From NCBI GenBank assembly GCA_050084985.1, contig JBITNC010000002.1, positions 1,550,001 to 1,614,000 of the forward strand: 64,000 nt of DNA, in the 5' to 3' direction. Below are positions 10,049 to 23,050 of this stretch, one piece after another (the first letter of the stretch is position 1; every line of letters starts with the position of its first letter). The notes under the pieces are model-generated. The model was not told the origin of the DNA and did not search any database. It saw only the letters and a list, made by a program, of their open reading frames with translations. A program made the position numbers and the translations under genes. Source of the stretch: Nageia nagi. Lineage: Eukaryota > Pinophyta.

Positions 10049-10950
10049 CTCTTCATATACCATAGTCACCTATATGACCTTTATTACCATGGCCTTTGTT
10101 GCAACCTCTTGAAGAAGTGTTGGAATTGGAGGCTTGATCATTCATTCTAAGCTTGCCTTGGAAAGATTGATCAAGGTCATCAGACCTATCTTTTATCCTT
10201 TTCTCATAGGTATGTACAATTCCAAGAAACTCAATTAGAGGAAGTTGGGATAAGTCCTTAGACTCCTTTATTGCAAAGATGATGGGATCAAACCATTGGG
10301 GAAGGCATTTAAGAACCTTTTCAATAATATGGGTGTCATTAAGATCCTCACCATGAGAATTTATGGAATTAAATAGGTTCTAAAATTTGTTCATTAAGAA
10401 CTTAATGATCTCATCATCAATCATTTTGAGAGATTCAAAGTCTCTTTGGAGAATTTGCAGCTTGGCAACTTTGACCTTAATGGAACACTTGTAGGCACAC
10501 TCAAGCGTGTCCCAATCATCTTTTGAAACTTTGTATTCTACTATCTTAAAGAAGATTAAAATATCTATCTTAATTTTTAATGCAAATAACTATTCGGTAT
10601 CCTTCATTTTGGGTTTCCAGTAGCTCCTTTTTCTCATTTATTTTGAGTAGTGCAAATATCATTGCATCTACTTTTGTATAACCTTGGAAGACAAGAATCT
10701 ATAGGTATTAAGAGATGAGAAAAGTTCTCATTCTGATGCTCTAGTATTCAAAGTATTTTCCATTGAACACAAGGATTAACAATTGAGGGGAATTTCCATT
10801 TTTCAAATCCATTTAACCCAATAACTTGAAGAGCTTTGATACATATTGAAGAATTTGAGATGTCACAATCAATAACATAATTATCATAGTCAAATGTGAA
10901 GTAGTCATGGTTAGGAGTAGTGTAAAAGTTCAATAACTTAATAAAATCTT
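10049..10950 (-). pseudogene. Copia gag (UBN2) remnant, element D
   Basis: Minus-strand translation from about 10560 down to 10130 gives a broken copia gag: KDDWDTLECAYK, KVAKLQILQRDFESLKM, HGEDLNDTHIIEKVLKCLP, WFDPIIFAIKESKDL and YEKRIKDRSDDLDQ. These are landmarks of the UBN2 gag domain. Several stops and frame changes break it. The reading ends at 10049 exactly where the SIRE LTR ends, so its pol probably lies beyond the window on the left. 10600-10950 holds more AT-rich sequence that may be its gag N-terminus. Confidence 0.7.
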
Positions 10951-13249
10951 GATCAACAATATCATAAGTATAAAATTGATAAATAATCTTGGATCTTCAT
11001 CATTTCATTCATTTAACATGGGGCCAAGTTTATCATTATCATGGTTTTTTCTTTCTTTCTATTTAGCATAGAGAAAAGTTTATCATTACCATGGTTTTTA
11101 CTTTATTTTCCATGGTATAAATTCAATATTATCATGATCACATCATTGAGTTGACACATATCATAAGCTAAGAATTTTCACATGTTTCCAAAATCAGGTC
11201 ATCTAGCATTGATCATACCTTTGAGATAACCCAATACTTATCTCCCAATATTTGGTAGGTTTACATAGCCACATTCACATACCATGTTTGTTAACAAAAT
11301 ATTCTTTATCATTATCATTTTTTTAAATCAAATAAAAATCTAATCATAATCAGTATATTTATCATGAGCATTGATTACTTATCAAATCAAAATCAAAGCT
11401 TATAATTTATCATATAAATCAATATAATCATTTACCTTGATTTTTATGCTAAGTCTTGCATGCTTGTAAAATTCAACTAAAAAAGGGATAACTATAGACA
11501 TACCAAAATTACATATTTTGAGAAAATGTAATAAATTGATCATAAGTCAAAACATTGATCAAAATTATTAAATTGAATAAAAAAACATAATAGTTTACAG
11601 TTGGTCGACCAATTGGCTACTCAATCTACCAATCACGAACATGAATATTATAATTTAGGTAATTAATGATATTATTTTTCACCATAAAAACATTTGATCT
11701 TGATATTTTTGACTATTTTTGAGTTCTATAGAGCACATATATGAGCATTATTAACATTTTAGCACTTCAACAACATTTTCTAGGTTTTTACAAGAAATCC
11801 ATCTTTGTATGAGCTTTATCAAAGGTTTCTCACTACCTTTGGGTAGAGTGAGGTATAATTTTGGTGAATTATCATATTATATTCTTAGCTTTTTGTGTTA
11901 TCAGGTTCTTGCATGTATCACTCATCATTTGGAGCATTCTTGAGGGCAATTAGAGCTATTATATCCACCATATGTCATAGATTTTATTACTTGCACATTG
12001 TTTGGCATATAACTTGCATTAGACTAAAATCATTTTAGGTCCTTAGGGTTAGGTTAGGGTTTAGTCATAATTTTTCACACCCATATCATTCTTTATGTTC
12101 ATTTAGCATAATAATTATGTTTTATCATTGTGGATATTCTTGTTTGTGCATCAATATCATTTAGATTATTTTCTTAATTCCTAGGGTTTGAACATATTTT
12201 ACATCCTAGGGTTTTTTCACATATCATTGTATAGAAATTTTTTGTATAATGAAGCATATCCTTTTGTATCTTATAGCATTATCTTTCATTAGATCATTAT
12301 GGGTGTTTTTTATCTTACATATGTCATGTTTAGATTACTTTCTTGGTATATTTATGGGTAATTTAGGCATACCTTGTTATCATATCATATACCATTATCA
12401 ATTATAATTATATTGAGCATACGTAGCAATCTTATAGCATAAATATCATATAAAAAGAATATATTATTATTATATCATAGTATAACATTATCATACATGC
12501 ACTTAGGTGTATCATTTATTTCTATCCTCCTTGTGATCAAGGATAAGGGAGCCTACTTGCTTGTTGAGTTAGGGTTTCATCCCTACTTTCTTGGCTCCAA
12601 GGTCTTCAAACTTGGACTTAGAGGTTCCCTTCGAACATTATTTATTTTAAAGGCCTCCTCAGATATCAAGAAGATATTAGGATTAAGAACACAAGAACAT
12701 AAGCACATCTCCTCCATCATAACATTAAAGATTAACTCTAACAAAAATCTATTGATTGTATTTATCTAAAACCTAGAGGTTTTATTTAGTGAGGTTGATC
12801 CTAATCTCTAAGATTGTAAGGTTTAGATATATACATAAAGTTGTGATGGTTTTAAGTTATTCTTATAAAGGATAAACTTTGGCAAACAAGTTAATGTACT
12901 AAGGTTACCATTATGTTATACTTGAATAGAATCAACTTTATTAATGCCCCTAATACAAGTAGGAACTTCATTGATGTTATTAATTTTTAATAGATTTTAC
13001 TAGAATGATGATGGTTGGGTACTTTCATGTACTCAAATAAAGAATCTAAACTATTTTTTTTGGTAAGGGTAAAAACATTTCAATAGATTTTCAAAAGGAT
13101 AGGGCCCAAAAACTTGTATATACAAAATTTTATATATATTCAACAATATTACATGTGTTCCAAAAACTATCTTCTAAAATTCATTTTGCTACACTACAAG
13201 AAAAAATCCTTACTTTCTTCTTGGTGGTCACACCATCATCTCACTTTAT
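10951..13249. other. AT-rich sequence, no gene recognised
   Basis: About 2.3 kb of AT-rich DNA without a coding region I can support. There is a 60-bp near-duplication at 11025-11115 (AAGTTTATCATTA twice). It may include leader and LTR sequence of copia element D, but I could not find its primer-binding site or LTR edges. Confidence 0.5.
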
Positions 13250-13254
13250 GAACT

Positions 13255-13752
13255 TGAAGGAGTTGCAATATAAACTAAATAACTTTATATTTCTAAGATT
13301 ACATGAAAGCTCATAAGTCACATTTAAATAAATCACAAAGCAATCTCACAAAGATAAATCAAGATGTAAGTGGTTCCTCCAACTAGGAGTACATCCACTA
13401 ACTAGATCTCACTTCTTAACAAATATGAACTCTTACAATCCTCTTAAACTTTTCTCTTAAACACTATCCTATAACATAAAGTTACTCCATAATTGATATA
13501 TAATCACAAAGAGGGAACCTTCTATTTATAGGCTAAAATCCCTCTTCAGATCACCTTTTTATCCAATGTACAAAAGCATGACATGCACATCCTTTTACCC
13601 AAGGGACATGCTCATGACATGGAGTGTAGGACAAGATACATTATCATATTCACTTAAACACTTAAGCTATCAAATGATATGCTTAAGTATTAGTGAGCTT
13701 ACATAAAATATTATTACAAAACATTTACAATAATGCATTATACATTGCAACA
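13255..13752 (-). repeat. 3' LTR of copia element 1
   Basis: 498 bp, TGAAGGAGTTGCAATAT... to ...TTGCAACA. Same length as the partner at 21289-21786 and as the LTR of copia B at 61316-61813. Confidence 0.93.
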
Positions 13753-13761
13753 CTCCCCCTT
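13753..13761 (-). promoter_or_regulatory. Polypurine tract of copia element 1
   Basis: CTCCCCCTT on the plus strand, AAGGGGGAG on the element strand, directly next to the 3' LTR. This is the RNase H-resistant primer for plus-strand synthesis. Confidence 0.85.
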
Positions 13762-14458
13762 AATGCAATATTGGGATAGAGTGAAAAAGAGAGAGAGAGA
13801 GTAAGAGAGTTCTCCTCCATATAAATACAACAGAGATGAGAACTTTTTACATATTTATGAAGTGAGAAAGATCTAGTTTGAGACTCACTACTTTTCCAAA
13901 TACATTCATTAACCATAACCAATTTCAATGTACATGAAGTAGTCATCCAATTGGAAGTCATGAAGAGTCTCCAAGAGCTTGAATACCTAAAGTAAGTAAC
14001 TTGCAATCTCAAAGAAACCTACGAGTCATAAGCAGCTCAAATAACAAGATCAGTTAGATACAATATATTCATATCAACAAGGATAGATGAATCAAACAAA
14101 TGTCATCATAAACTGATCAATGGTGCACTATAAGTCATCATGACGATACTAAGCCAAAAAACTCGTAAACTACTATATATAAAAATATGTGTTGATTATC
14201 ATTACAAAATAGAGCATGCACATACGAGTTCCTCACATATAGATAACTAAACAGTGACAAAAGATAGATAAGAGTTCCTCACACATAGATAATTGAATAG
14301 TGCTAGATTGGCCAATCTTTTTGCTCTAAAAGTTATATAATAAGTTCCTCACATAGAGCAAACTTACCATGAAGGTGAATAATAAAATCAACACTATACA
14401 ACATAGAATCCTCCTATAGATGAAGTTGTCATCACAAACATAAATTCAATACAAGAAT

Positions 14459-17306
14459 TCAAACTTCACTCCCCTTTGATGGCAACTTCACCAACCCAAT
14501 AGCATATTTAAGCTTACAAAACTGAGCTTTTAGGAGGGGCTTGGTGAACAAATCAGCGAAGTTTAAAGTGGATGGACAATACTCCAAGTGTATGAAGCTA
14601 TCAAAAACCTTCTCCCTAATAAAATGGGCATGGATTTCCACATATTTGGTTTTTTAATGGAACACATGGTTCTTATCCAAAGAAATAGCTGATTGATTAT
14701 TTGAAGAAATCAAATATAAGCTACCTTACTCATACCCAATTCCTTTCAAAAGATACCTTAGCCAAATGGCTTCCTAGGCTGCAACAGACATAGCACTATA
14801 TTTAACTTTTATGGTAGAAAGAGAAATAGTAGGTTGCTTCTTGAAATCCCAAGAGATATCACTTGAACCAATGCTAAACACATATGCAAAGGTTGATTTC
14901 TTATCATCTCTATCTCCCCCATAGTCAAAATTTGAGAATCTAAAGAGAACAAGTGAGGGCAACTTAGAATACTTGAGAGCAAGATCCTTAGTCCCTATAC
15001 AACATACTTCAAGATTTTCTTAACAACATTGAGATGCTCAACATATGGTTTTTACATGAATCATGCCATCAAATTCATTGCAAAGGCAATATCTAGCCTA
15101 GATATAGTCAAATACAAAAGACTACTAATTAATTGCCTATAAGCGGTAGCATCAACCAACTGAGAGTTGAAGCTTAGAGAAATAGTGATTCTAGGAGAGA
15201 CTAGAATAGCAACATATTTAGACTCCTCTATTTCAAACTTTTGTAAGATGTTTGATATATACTTAGATTAACTAAGATAAGTATAATCCTTGTATTGATA
15301 CACTTGCATTCCAAGATAGTAGACCAAGAGACCCAGATCAGTCATTTCAAATATTGCCTTAAGTTTGGATATGCACTCTTGAATGATTTTATCATTATTC
15401 TCAATAATCAAAAGATCATCCACATAAAAGAGAATTAAGACCACATCTTTTCCCTAATTGAGCACTTATAAATCAAAGTAAAAAAACACTTAGAGAAACT
15501 AATGTCTACTAGAAATCTTTCTGTACTAGGCTCTAGTTGCTTACTTAAGTCCATATAATGATTTCTTTAGCTTGCATAAAAAGTAATCTTTACCTTCCAT
15601 AATGAACCCTTTTGGTTGATTCATGAAGATTTTCACATCTAAGTCACCATTTATAAATGCACTCTTGATGTCAAGTTGAAAAACTTTCCATCCTTGAGTT
15701 TTAGAAAGAGCAAGGATAATTCTCATAGTAGGCATCTTTGCCACAAAAGCAAAGGTTTCCTTATAATCAACACCATATTTTTGAGCAAAACCTTTGGCTA
15801 ATAACCTTGCTTCGTATTCTCAATATCTCTAATTGAAGTGAACTTGACCTTGTAGATCCATTTATTGCCAATCACATTCTTTTCATTGGGATAAGGAACT
15901 AAGTCCCAAGTTTTATTTTTTATAAACACCTCATACTCTATTTTCATGGCTTCTACCTAGCACTCATGCTTAGAAGCACCCTTGAAAGATGAGGGCTCAT
16001 GCTTGTTATCAATCTTGGAAAATAAGAATTTGTTCAAGGTCATGCTTCTTGTTACCCTTTAAGTTGGAGAGTTTTATTCCTAAGGTGACTTATTTATATC
16101 AACATCCAACTAGTTAGAAGTAACTGATGAGTCATTTGGATTATCAACATCTTCACTAGAAGTAGATTCTTTAGGAAGTTCATTGAACTTTACATCCATT
16201 GAAATGAACACTACTTTATAATATGAAGAGTAGAGCTTGAAGCCTCTATGCTGACAATCTAACCCATAAAGATGCACTTTTTAGCTCTTTTGTCAAACTT
16301 TTTTTTTCTCATAGATAATGTAGGAGAATGCTTCACAACCAAACACCCTAAAGTGAGAAATGTTAGGTTTTCTTTTTGAATATGCCTCAAAAGGATTTTT
16401 ACCCTAAATAACTTTTATGATACATCTATTCAAGGTGTAAATAACAGTGCTCATAACTTCACTCCATAAGAAATTAGGAAGATTACAGAACATGCATCTA
16501 GCCATTTCCGTAATTTTTCTATTTTTTCTTTCAATAACACTATTCTACTGAGGAGTGTAAGGAATCATAAATTGCTTTTGATTCCATACTTAATGTAATA
16601 AATATTAAATTCATTGATATTATATTCTCCCCCATTATATGATCTCAACATCTTGATTTTAAAGTTAGTTTGATTTTCAACTAAGGCCTTAAAAATTTTG
16701 AAACTTTCAAAAGTTTGATCTTTATGTCCAAGTAGATACCCAAAGGTCATCCTACTAAAGTCATCAATGAAGGTCAATATGTAAAATGCTCCTCCAAGTG
16801 ACTTAGTCTGAAAATGCTCCTCCAAGTGACTTAGTTTGAAAGGGACCCATCAAATATGAATGCACAAGTTGAAGAGGTTGAGATGCTCTTGTTGCCTTAT
16901 CTTTTTCAAACTTTTGCCCATGCATCTTACTGAGGATGCACTTCTCACGTAGACCAATTGAAGGTGAAATACAAGGCAAACATCCCATCGGTTCTTAATC
17001 TTTCATGACTTGAATACTCTTATGGTTAAGGTGCCCTATATATTAGTGCCAAAGATTGCCTCTATAACATACACTTATAGTAAGACACATCTTTGATAGA
17101 ACTTGATCCATAATGTAGAGATCATCTTTCACTGATCCTTTAACCAAAGTGGCAAGTCCTTTCTTCATGCACCAAGATTGAGAGTTTAACTCGAATGAGT
17201 ACCTTTTCCTAGCAACTTGGATCATGAAGAGAAGGTTCATATTAAGCTTAAGAACATAGAGCACATTATTAAGAATCTTCCCATGAATCAACACCCTCTT
17301 AATTTC
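14459..17306 (-). pseudogene. Copia element 1 pol remnant
   Basis: Read on the minus strand from high to low: GAG-pre-integrase near 17050-17300; integrase core at 16565-16900 with FIDDFSRMTFGYLLGHKD and KMLRSYNGGEY; reverse transcriptase near 15250-15950 with QLDIKSAFINGDLD, LKKSLYGLK and YVDD at 15415-15426; RNase H near 14459-15000 with FADLFTKPLLKAQF. Many stops and frameshifts, one caused by a 28-bp tandem duplication inside integrase (16783-16838). In the integrase motif the usual SDNGGEY reads SYNGGEY, so a catalytic aspartate is lost. No functional enzyme is possible. Confidence 0.9.
16783..16838. repeat. 28-bp tandem duplication in integrase
   Basis: AAAATGCTCCTCCAAGTGAC plus eight more bases occurs at 16783 and again at 16811, with one difference near the end. 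As 28 is not a multiple of three, it shifts the integrase reading frame. Confidence 0.92.
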
Positions 17307-18442
17307 TTAGACTTTAAGGATAGAGTTATCACCTATCACAATTGAATCTTTTCTATACTTATGAAAGTTCTCAAACTTTTTCTTTTCAAAGCATAGGTGA
17401 TTAGAGCAACCAGAGTCAACAATCCAATTAGATGAAAAAGAGTGAGATAAGGAGTAGAGCACTGCAACAAAACCAACTTGAATATTCTTCTTTCCTTTGA
17501 AGTTTTTTACATTTACATTACCTTTATTATTTTCTTTTCTTTTCTTTTTGTAGCAATCAACTTCTTGGTGACCTTGGATGCCACAATAGTTACAATTACC
17601 ATCAATTTTTTTAGGATATGGATTATTTGCTTTACCTTTTCCATCTATTTGCTTGAAGTGTTTATTGTTATTGTTGTTCTCGTTGCTATTATTATTGTTC
17701 CTATTTTTATTGTTATTGCCATTATTTTTGCTACTGTTGTTGCCATTACCTCTTTTCTTAAACTTTTTGAAGGAAGAAAGATAAGATTTCTTTTGATGGT
17801 TTAACTTCTCCTTGAAAGGAGTTTTGGTTTCTCTAAGAGCAACATTATTATCATTAGGAGAAGAAATCAACACCTTTTTGTTAAGGGTTTCCTCATGCTT
17901 CAAAATGAGCTTAGAAAGGTTCTTAAGGAAGAAGACTTCTTCATCATCATCAAGCCTTATTTCTATAACCATCACAAAATTTTTAAACTTTGAAGAATGA
18001 TGAAGACCATGAACTCATCATTGATCCAATCGCATCCACAAGCAACAAGTTGGATCCTTAGGTCAAATATTTTGTTTGGGTATATGGAAACATTTTCATC
18101 TTCCTCTTGATGAGATTGAAGCAACTTTTGGAGAATGGTAAACCTTCTTGAAAACTTTGAACCAAGGTAGCTTTGCTTAAGCTTATCCCAAGCTTCCTTT
18201 ATTGAGGTTGAATAGGAAATCATCAGAAGCACATCATTTGAAATTTCATAAAAAATCATGGAGGTTGCCAACTCATTCTTTATGTTGTAGGCCTCAAGTG
18301 CCTTCTCATCTATAGGAGAAACAAGGTTCTTATTCACTATTTGCCAAAGCTTCCTTGCCTGAAACTTATCTCTCATCCAAGGTTCTCAAATCTCAAATTT
18401 AGAACCATCAAAAATGTGTTTAGGTAAAAAAGAATCTCTCAT
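17307..18442 (-). pseudogene. Copia element 1 gag and protease remnant
   Basis: Starts with ATG at 18442 and shows the copia gag opening FDGSKFEI (then a stop where W is expected), MRDKFQARKLWQIVNKNL, then AWDKLKQSYLGS and KLLQSHQEEDENV. After a frame change near 17975 come a lysine/asparagine-rich linker, a zinc knuckle CNYCGIQGHQEVDC (about 17555-17600) with all four ligands, and the protease motif WIVDSGCSNHLC (about 17400-17430). The order is right for copia. It is defective through at least one stop and one frameshift. Confidence 0.87.
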
Positions 18443-21276
18443 TTACTACATAAAGATGTGAAAAAATAACAAGCATGTGGTTTAACAAATAACATTATAT
18501 GTTAAGTTTTAATCAAGTAAATTATACATGTTAAATTTAACACTAAAGACATGTTTGATTTGATTCATAAGTGTAAATATTTTACAATTAAAATAATAAC
18601 CCATGTACCCAAATACATTTCTCATCTTAATAACCGTAGATGAAGAGTGACATTGTTGAGGCTTATTTTTTTGTCTAAAATTAGGCCTTCACTCATATGC
18701 CCACATAAGAGGAGCCCAAGTACTACCAATCCTCAACTAGTTTTTCTTGGGTAGTATTATACTCTCATAAGGAGAAGTACCTACTATTTTTCAAGGTTAT
18801 GACGTATATTAGATCGGCCAAATTATTAATCTTGGCTAGGTTTCAAGTTGTCCTCATAGTTTATCAGGATAATCCTTGAATGGATATGCGAACATGTGGT
18901 ATCACTACACACATGTATATCCACCTATTGGAGTTATATCCATACCAAAAAATGACTTAAAGGAAATTGAGAAGTATAGACTTTTCACCATTTAGATCAT
19001 CAAACTTAAAGGCTCTAATCCACCTATCCTCACCTCATGGCTCCCCAAATAAGTTACGTTGCAAAATGTACATGCGAATGTGTTCATTTTAAGGGGTTGC
19101 TCATTTCAATGTTTGAATTTTTGTTTGCATAAGAACATAAATCAAAATACAAAACATGAAGTAAAAAAAGCATAAATAAAATATCATCCAATCATAACTT
19201 GGAACCTAAAATTCCAATGGGTTTTGTTTACTATCCCCTAAAGGATGTCTTTACATAGGTCCATAATTTGCACAAGTTAAGTTGTATAAGAATAAAATAT
19301 TTAGTATGCATTATTCCATTGCTTAAAATAAATTAATAAGCATGCATCATTCTTATTTTATTTGCATAAGTTGACTTTGCATAAGGAAGTGAAATTAGGG
19401 AATCATCACATGCATCATTTAACTTAAAAATTCTTTAAGTACTAAGCATGCATTTTTAACTTTTTTTTAAAATAAATAGGAAGCATGCACCATTATTATT
19501 TTATTTGCATAAGTTGACTTTGTATAAGGAAATGAAATTAGGGAATTATCAAATGCATAATTTAACTTAAAAATATTTTAAGTACTAAGCATGCATTTTT
19601 GACTTTTTAAAAAATAAGTAGGAAGCATGCATCATTCTTACACTAGATTAAGAGGCATGAATAGATAAAGTAAAAAAGATTTAGCATGAAAAATCTAGAT
19701 AAAATTTAAGTAAGAAATTTATAAAAATTCCCCCTTTTTACTTAAAGTTTTATCCCTAAATATAGCATACTAGTTTACCTTAGCAATTTTCAACTAGATA
19801 CTAAAAAAAAATACTTGCCATCATTGAATACTTACAAAAAATCCTCTATTTTTAAAAATATATATTTTAATTAAAATAAGGAATTTCATTAGAAAATACT
19901 TTCAAATATTGAAGAGTATTTAAAAAATATTCACTTTCAAGCATTAAATGAAGACATTAAAGGCCTAGGAGTAACCCTTACTCTACTTAATGTTAGGTTC
20001 ATAAAGTAACAAAATTGCATAAGATGATTTTAATGCAATTCATGATGGAAATGTGGAGTATATGTTTGCTTCATTTGGTGCATTTAATGGAAATAAAATA
20101 CTTTCAAGTAATCAAAAAAGGAAACTTGAATGCACCAACAACCAAAAACATAAAAAGTATGAGCCTCCCTTTTTATTCTATGCTTAGAAAGGAGGGAGAG
20201 GCCAAATAAACAAGAAGCAAAAAAAAGAACCACACAACTTGTGAGGTAAGAGGAGGAGGACGAATAGAGGGTAAAAAGGGAGAGGTCACAGTGGAAGACT
20301 TACACATAGGAGGCCTAGCATAGGACCATAGACACCTACGAAGGAGGAGTGCCCTAGCGAGGGCCTGGTGGATGGTGACAAGTGGTGGTGACAAGAAATG
20401 GGGAAGAAAGAAATAAACTACATGAGGAGACAAAAAAAAATTTAGTAAAAGCATCTATGTAAAGGTCAAGCTGTAAGAAGTTGGAGATGGAAAACACCAA
20501 ATATGGGAGACGTTGAAGAAGGCATAGAGGATGGGAGACACTGACAAGTAAAATAAAAACATAGGAGAGTTGTTGAAAGTAGTAAAAAAAATATGTGGAA
20601 GGCTAATCAAACAGCTAATGAAAAAGTCAACACCCCTTCTCTTATTCAAACAAGTAATTGTAAAAAAAGGTTTTAAACTTATTTTCAAAAAGAAATATAA
20701 ACTTTCTACTACTTTATTTTTATATACAGATCTCATTATTTGAAAAAAATTCTTATCCCAAATGAAGTTCTCCACCCTCACTTTTTTTTTGAAATGCTAA
20801 CATAGTAAAAAAATGTAGTAGAGAAAAAAAAATTTCATTGCATTTTACACTACAATTTGTGTAATAGGAAAATATTTGTAAAAAAATGCAATTTTAATTA
20901 TAACATACTATTGTTATTTTAAGCAAAAAAATGTATCTAACAAACTAGTATTAGTATAGCAATAATATGATTATATTAAAAAATTGTATACTAACCCCTT
21001 TTAAAAAAGTTGTAGCAATTAAAAAAAATGCTAGTAAAATAGAGGGTTAGTAAAAAAAACTTTGTTAGTCATATTTTCTTTTTCCTTTTTTTTTTTTAAA
21101 AAAAGAGAGTAACACATACCAAGTAGTATGATAGTAGCATAATGCAATAATCCATAAAAATAACCAAGGGGGGGGGGGAATTTATACCTTCTCTTAGTTT
21201 TACCTCACCAATGGAGTGTAAGATGAGGAATGAAGAAGGATCACTAAGATGTTGAAGAAGAGCTTCCACGCTAAGC
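18443..21276 (-). other. Long non-coding leader of copia element 1
   Basis: About 2.8 kb between gag and the primer-binding site, where copia elements usually have one or a few hundred bases. It is AT-rich with no coding region I recognise. It includes a 143-bp tandem repeat (19336-19640), a purine-rich stretch at 20170-20460 and a run of about ten G near 21170. It may contain an old insertion whose ends have been lost. Confidence 0.6.
19336..19640. repeat. 143-bp tandem repeat in copia leader
   Basis: TTTGCATAAGTTGACTTTG occurs at 19361 and 19504, and AAGCATGCA words mark unit edges near 19338, 19480 and 19622. Two units plus the start of a third. Confidence 0.85.
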
Positions 21277-21288
21277 TTTGATACCAAA
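21277..21288 (-). promoter_or_regulatory. Primer-binding site of copia element 1
   Basis: Reads TGGTATCAAAGC on the element strand, two bases inside the 5' LTR. It matches the initiator-methionine tRNA primer site (TGGTATCAGAGC) used by most plant copia elements, with one mismatch. Confidence 0.88.
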
Positions 21289-21786
21289 TGAAGGAGTTGC
21301 AATATAAAATAAATAACTCTATATTCCTAAGATCACATGAAATCTCACAAATCATATCTAAATAACTCACAAAGCAATCTCACAATGACAACTCAAGATG
21401 TAAGTGGTTCCTCCAACTTGGAGTACATCCACTAACTAGATCTCACTTCTTAACAAATATGAACTCTTACAATCCTCCTAAATTTTTCTCCTAAACACTA
21501 TCCTATAGCATAACTTTACTCCATAATTGATATATAATCACAAAGATGGAGCCTTCTATTTATAGACCAAAATCTCTATTTGGATCACCCTTTTAACCAA
21601 TGTACAAAAGCATGACATGCACATCCTTTTACCTAAGGGGCATGCTCATGACATGGAGTATAGGACAAGTTACATTATCATATTCACTTAAATACTTAAG
21701 GTATCAAATGATACCCTTAAGTATTAGTGAACTTACATAGAAGATTATTACAAAACCTTTACAATAATGCATTATACATTCCAACA
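21289..21786 (-). repeat. 5' LTR of copia element 1
   Basis: 498 bp, TGAAGGAGTTGC... to ...TTCCAACA, direct repeat of 13255-13752. Confidence 0.93.
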
Positions 21787-23050
21787 GAACCTAAAACTAA
21801 GTTAGACTTTTGCTTCCTGCAAATCTCCCATAGAATCCTCTTTTCAAAGGGGATGCTTAACCCCCTCACATTCTAGGAGAGAACTATCATTTGGCACCCT
21901 TTTTAGAGGATGCTCTACCCTTGACGGTGTCCAGTATTCCTTGCTTTCCATCTATAATATCTTTTTTTCAATTTCTTTTCTTCTTACTTCTCCTAGCAAA
22001 GGTTGTCTTTTGATGAACTCCTAGTCATAATTTGTAGGTCAAATTAGGTTTCTTTCACTATTGTGCCATTTGATTTCAATGGGTTTTTTTGTCTCTTTCC
22101 TTTTCCATTAACTTGCTATTATTCTTCCTTAGACTGTTTCTCAGTGTGACCTTTGCTAATTACCTTCAAGTTAATAACTAGTGAACCATCCACTTCATTA
22201 TCATCTTCTTTTGTTGCTTCACTTGCCTCCTCTTCTTGATGATTATTTTGATTGATTTTGCCTTCCTTCAGCCCCTCTCCTTTAGCCACTTCCATTAGAT
22301 TAGGTTCCTCCTATAGCAACTTAGGTTTCCATTCCTTCTTATCTTGTAGTACTTTCTTCATGAATGACATCAAAATATGACCAAGATGATTGCATAAAGA
22401 ACATAGATAATTGTTTATTTCATATAGTAACTCTTAATTCACATCTCTCGTTTTTAATTCCAAGGTTATTAAGCTTGGGAGTTTAACTCAAAATTCGACC
22501 ACAACACAAATTTGCACATTTATCATCCTAGAATATGATTTTCTAACACCATCAATGGTAATGAATATTCCAAAGGAGTTCCCAATCCCTTCAAATACCT
22601 TTTGATGCCACTGGTCAAAAGGGAGGTTAGGCAAAGTCAGCCAAATGGGTGTTTTCATAATTTATGCTTATAAAGGGTCAAAACTAGGTCTCCACTACTC
22701 CATGAGCAATCCTATAGTGCCTATGAACCAAGATAAACTTAGAATTTCATTATGATCTTCTTCATTGCTAAAGATAAAAAGCATATGGTCATTAGGTAAT
22801 GCAATAATATCCAAACTCCCCTGAGCTTCCATTTATATTTTGCCCATCTTCTAACATTATCAATATTTGATCATGCTCCTTGGACCTTGCTAATCAGACT
22901 AAATATTCCTCTTGTCATGGTTAGGTCCGTTACATCTTATGAGATCTTCAATTTTAAATTTCCATTTGTTATCGTAGCCCATAGCGAGGGATCGAGATAT
23001 GCTTTTGTATCTTGAGATAACAAATCTCTCCAAGGTTTTTTCTTGTCCAT
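21787..23050 (-). pseudogene. L1-type LINE ORF1 and start of ORF2, decayed
   Basis: On the minus strand from ATG at 23050: MDKKKPWRDLL, then NDHMLFIFSNEEDHNEIL, WWRPSFDPL and WLTLPNLPFDQWHQKVFEGI, the pattern of the DUF4283 domain in plant L1 ORF1. A damaged zinc knuckle CSLCNHLGH follows near 22400, then an acidic tail (EEEASEATKEDDNEVDG). At 21880-21800 a second protein starts with NVRGLSIPFEKR and EICRKQKSNLVL, the usual opening of the ORF2 endonuclease. It stops at 21787, the edge of copia element 1. Many stops and frameshifts; not functional. Confidence 0.78.

Larger units (their letters stand above)
13255..21786 (-). mobile_element. Complete, decayed Ty1/copia element 1
   Basis: An 8.5-kb element with direct 498-bp LTRs, a tRNA-Met-type primer-binding site and a polypurine tract in the right places for the minus strand. 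Flanks give a 5-bp target duplication with one mismatch: GAACT at 13250-13254 and GAACC at 21787-21791. The LTRs differ at roughly one base in nine over the first 140 bases, so it is old. Gag and pol are broken by stops and frameshifts. The inner region is long (7.5 kb) because about 2.8 kb of non-coding sequence separates the primer site from gag. Confidence 0.92.

Noticed and set aside
12040-12066. TTAGGGTTAGGTTAGGGTTTAG, like plant telomere repeats
   Set aside because: Only about three degenerate units in AT-rich DNA; no array, so no interstitial telomere is claimed.
12497-12769. 90-codon plus-strand open frame
   Set aside because: No recognisable domain, no support from context, and a composition like the AT-rich surroundings.
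13140-13249. Possible continuation of the LINE endonuclease left of copia element 1
   Set aside because: None of the three minus-strand frames gave convincing endonuclease motifs after removing the copia element and one TSD copy.
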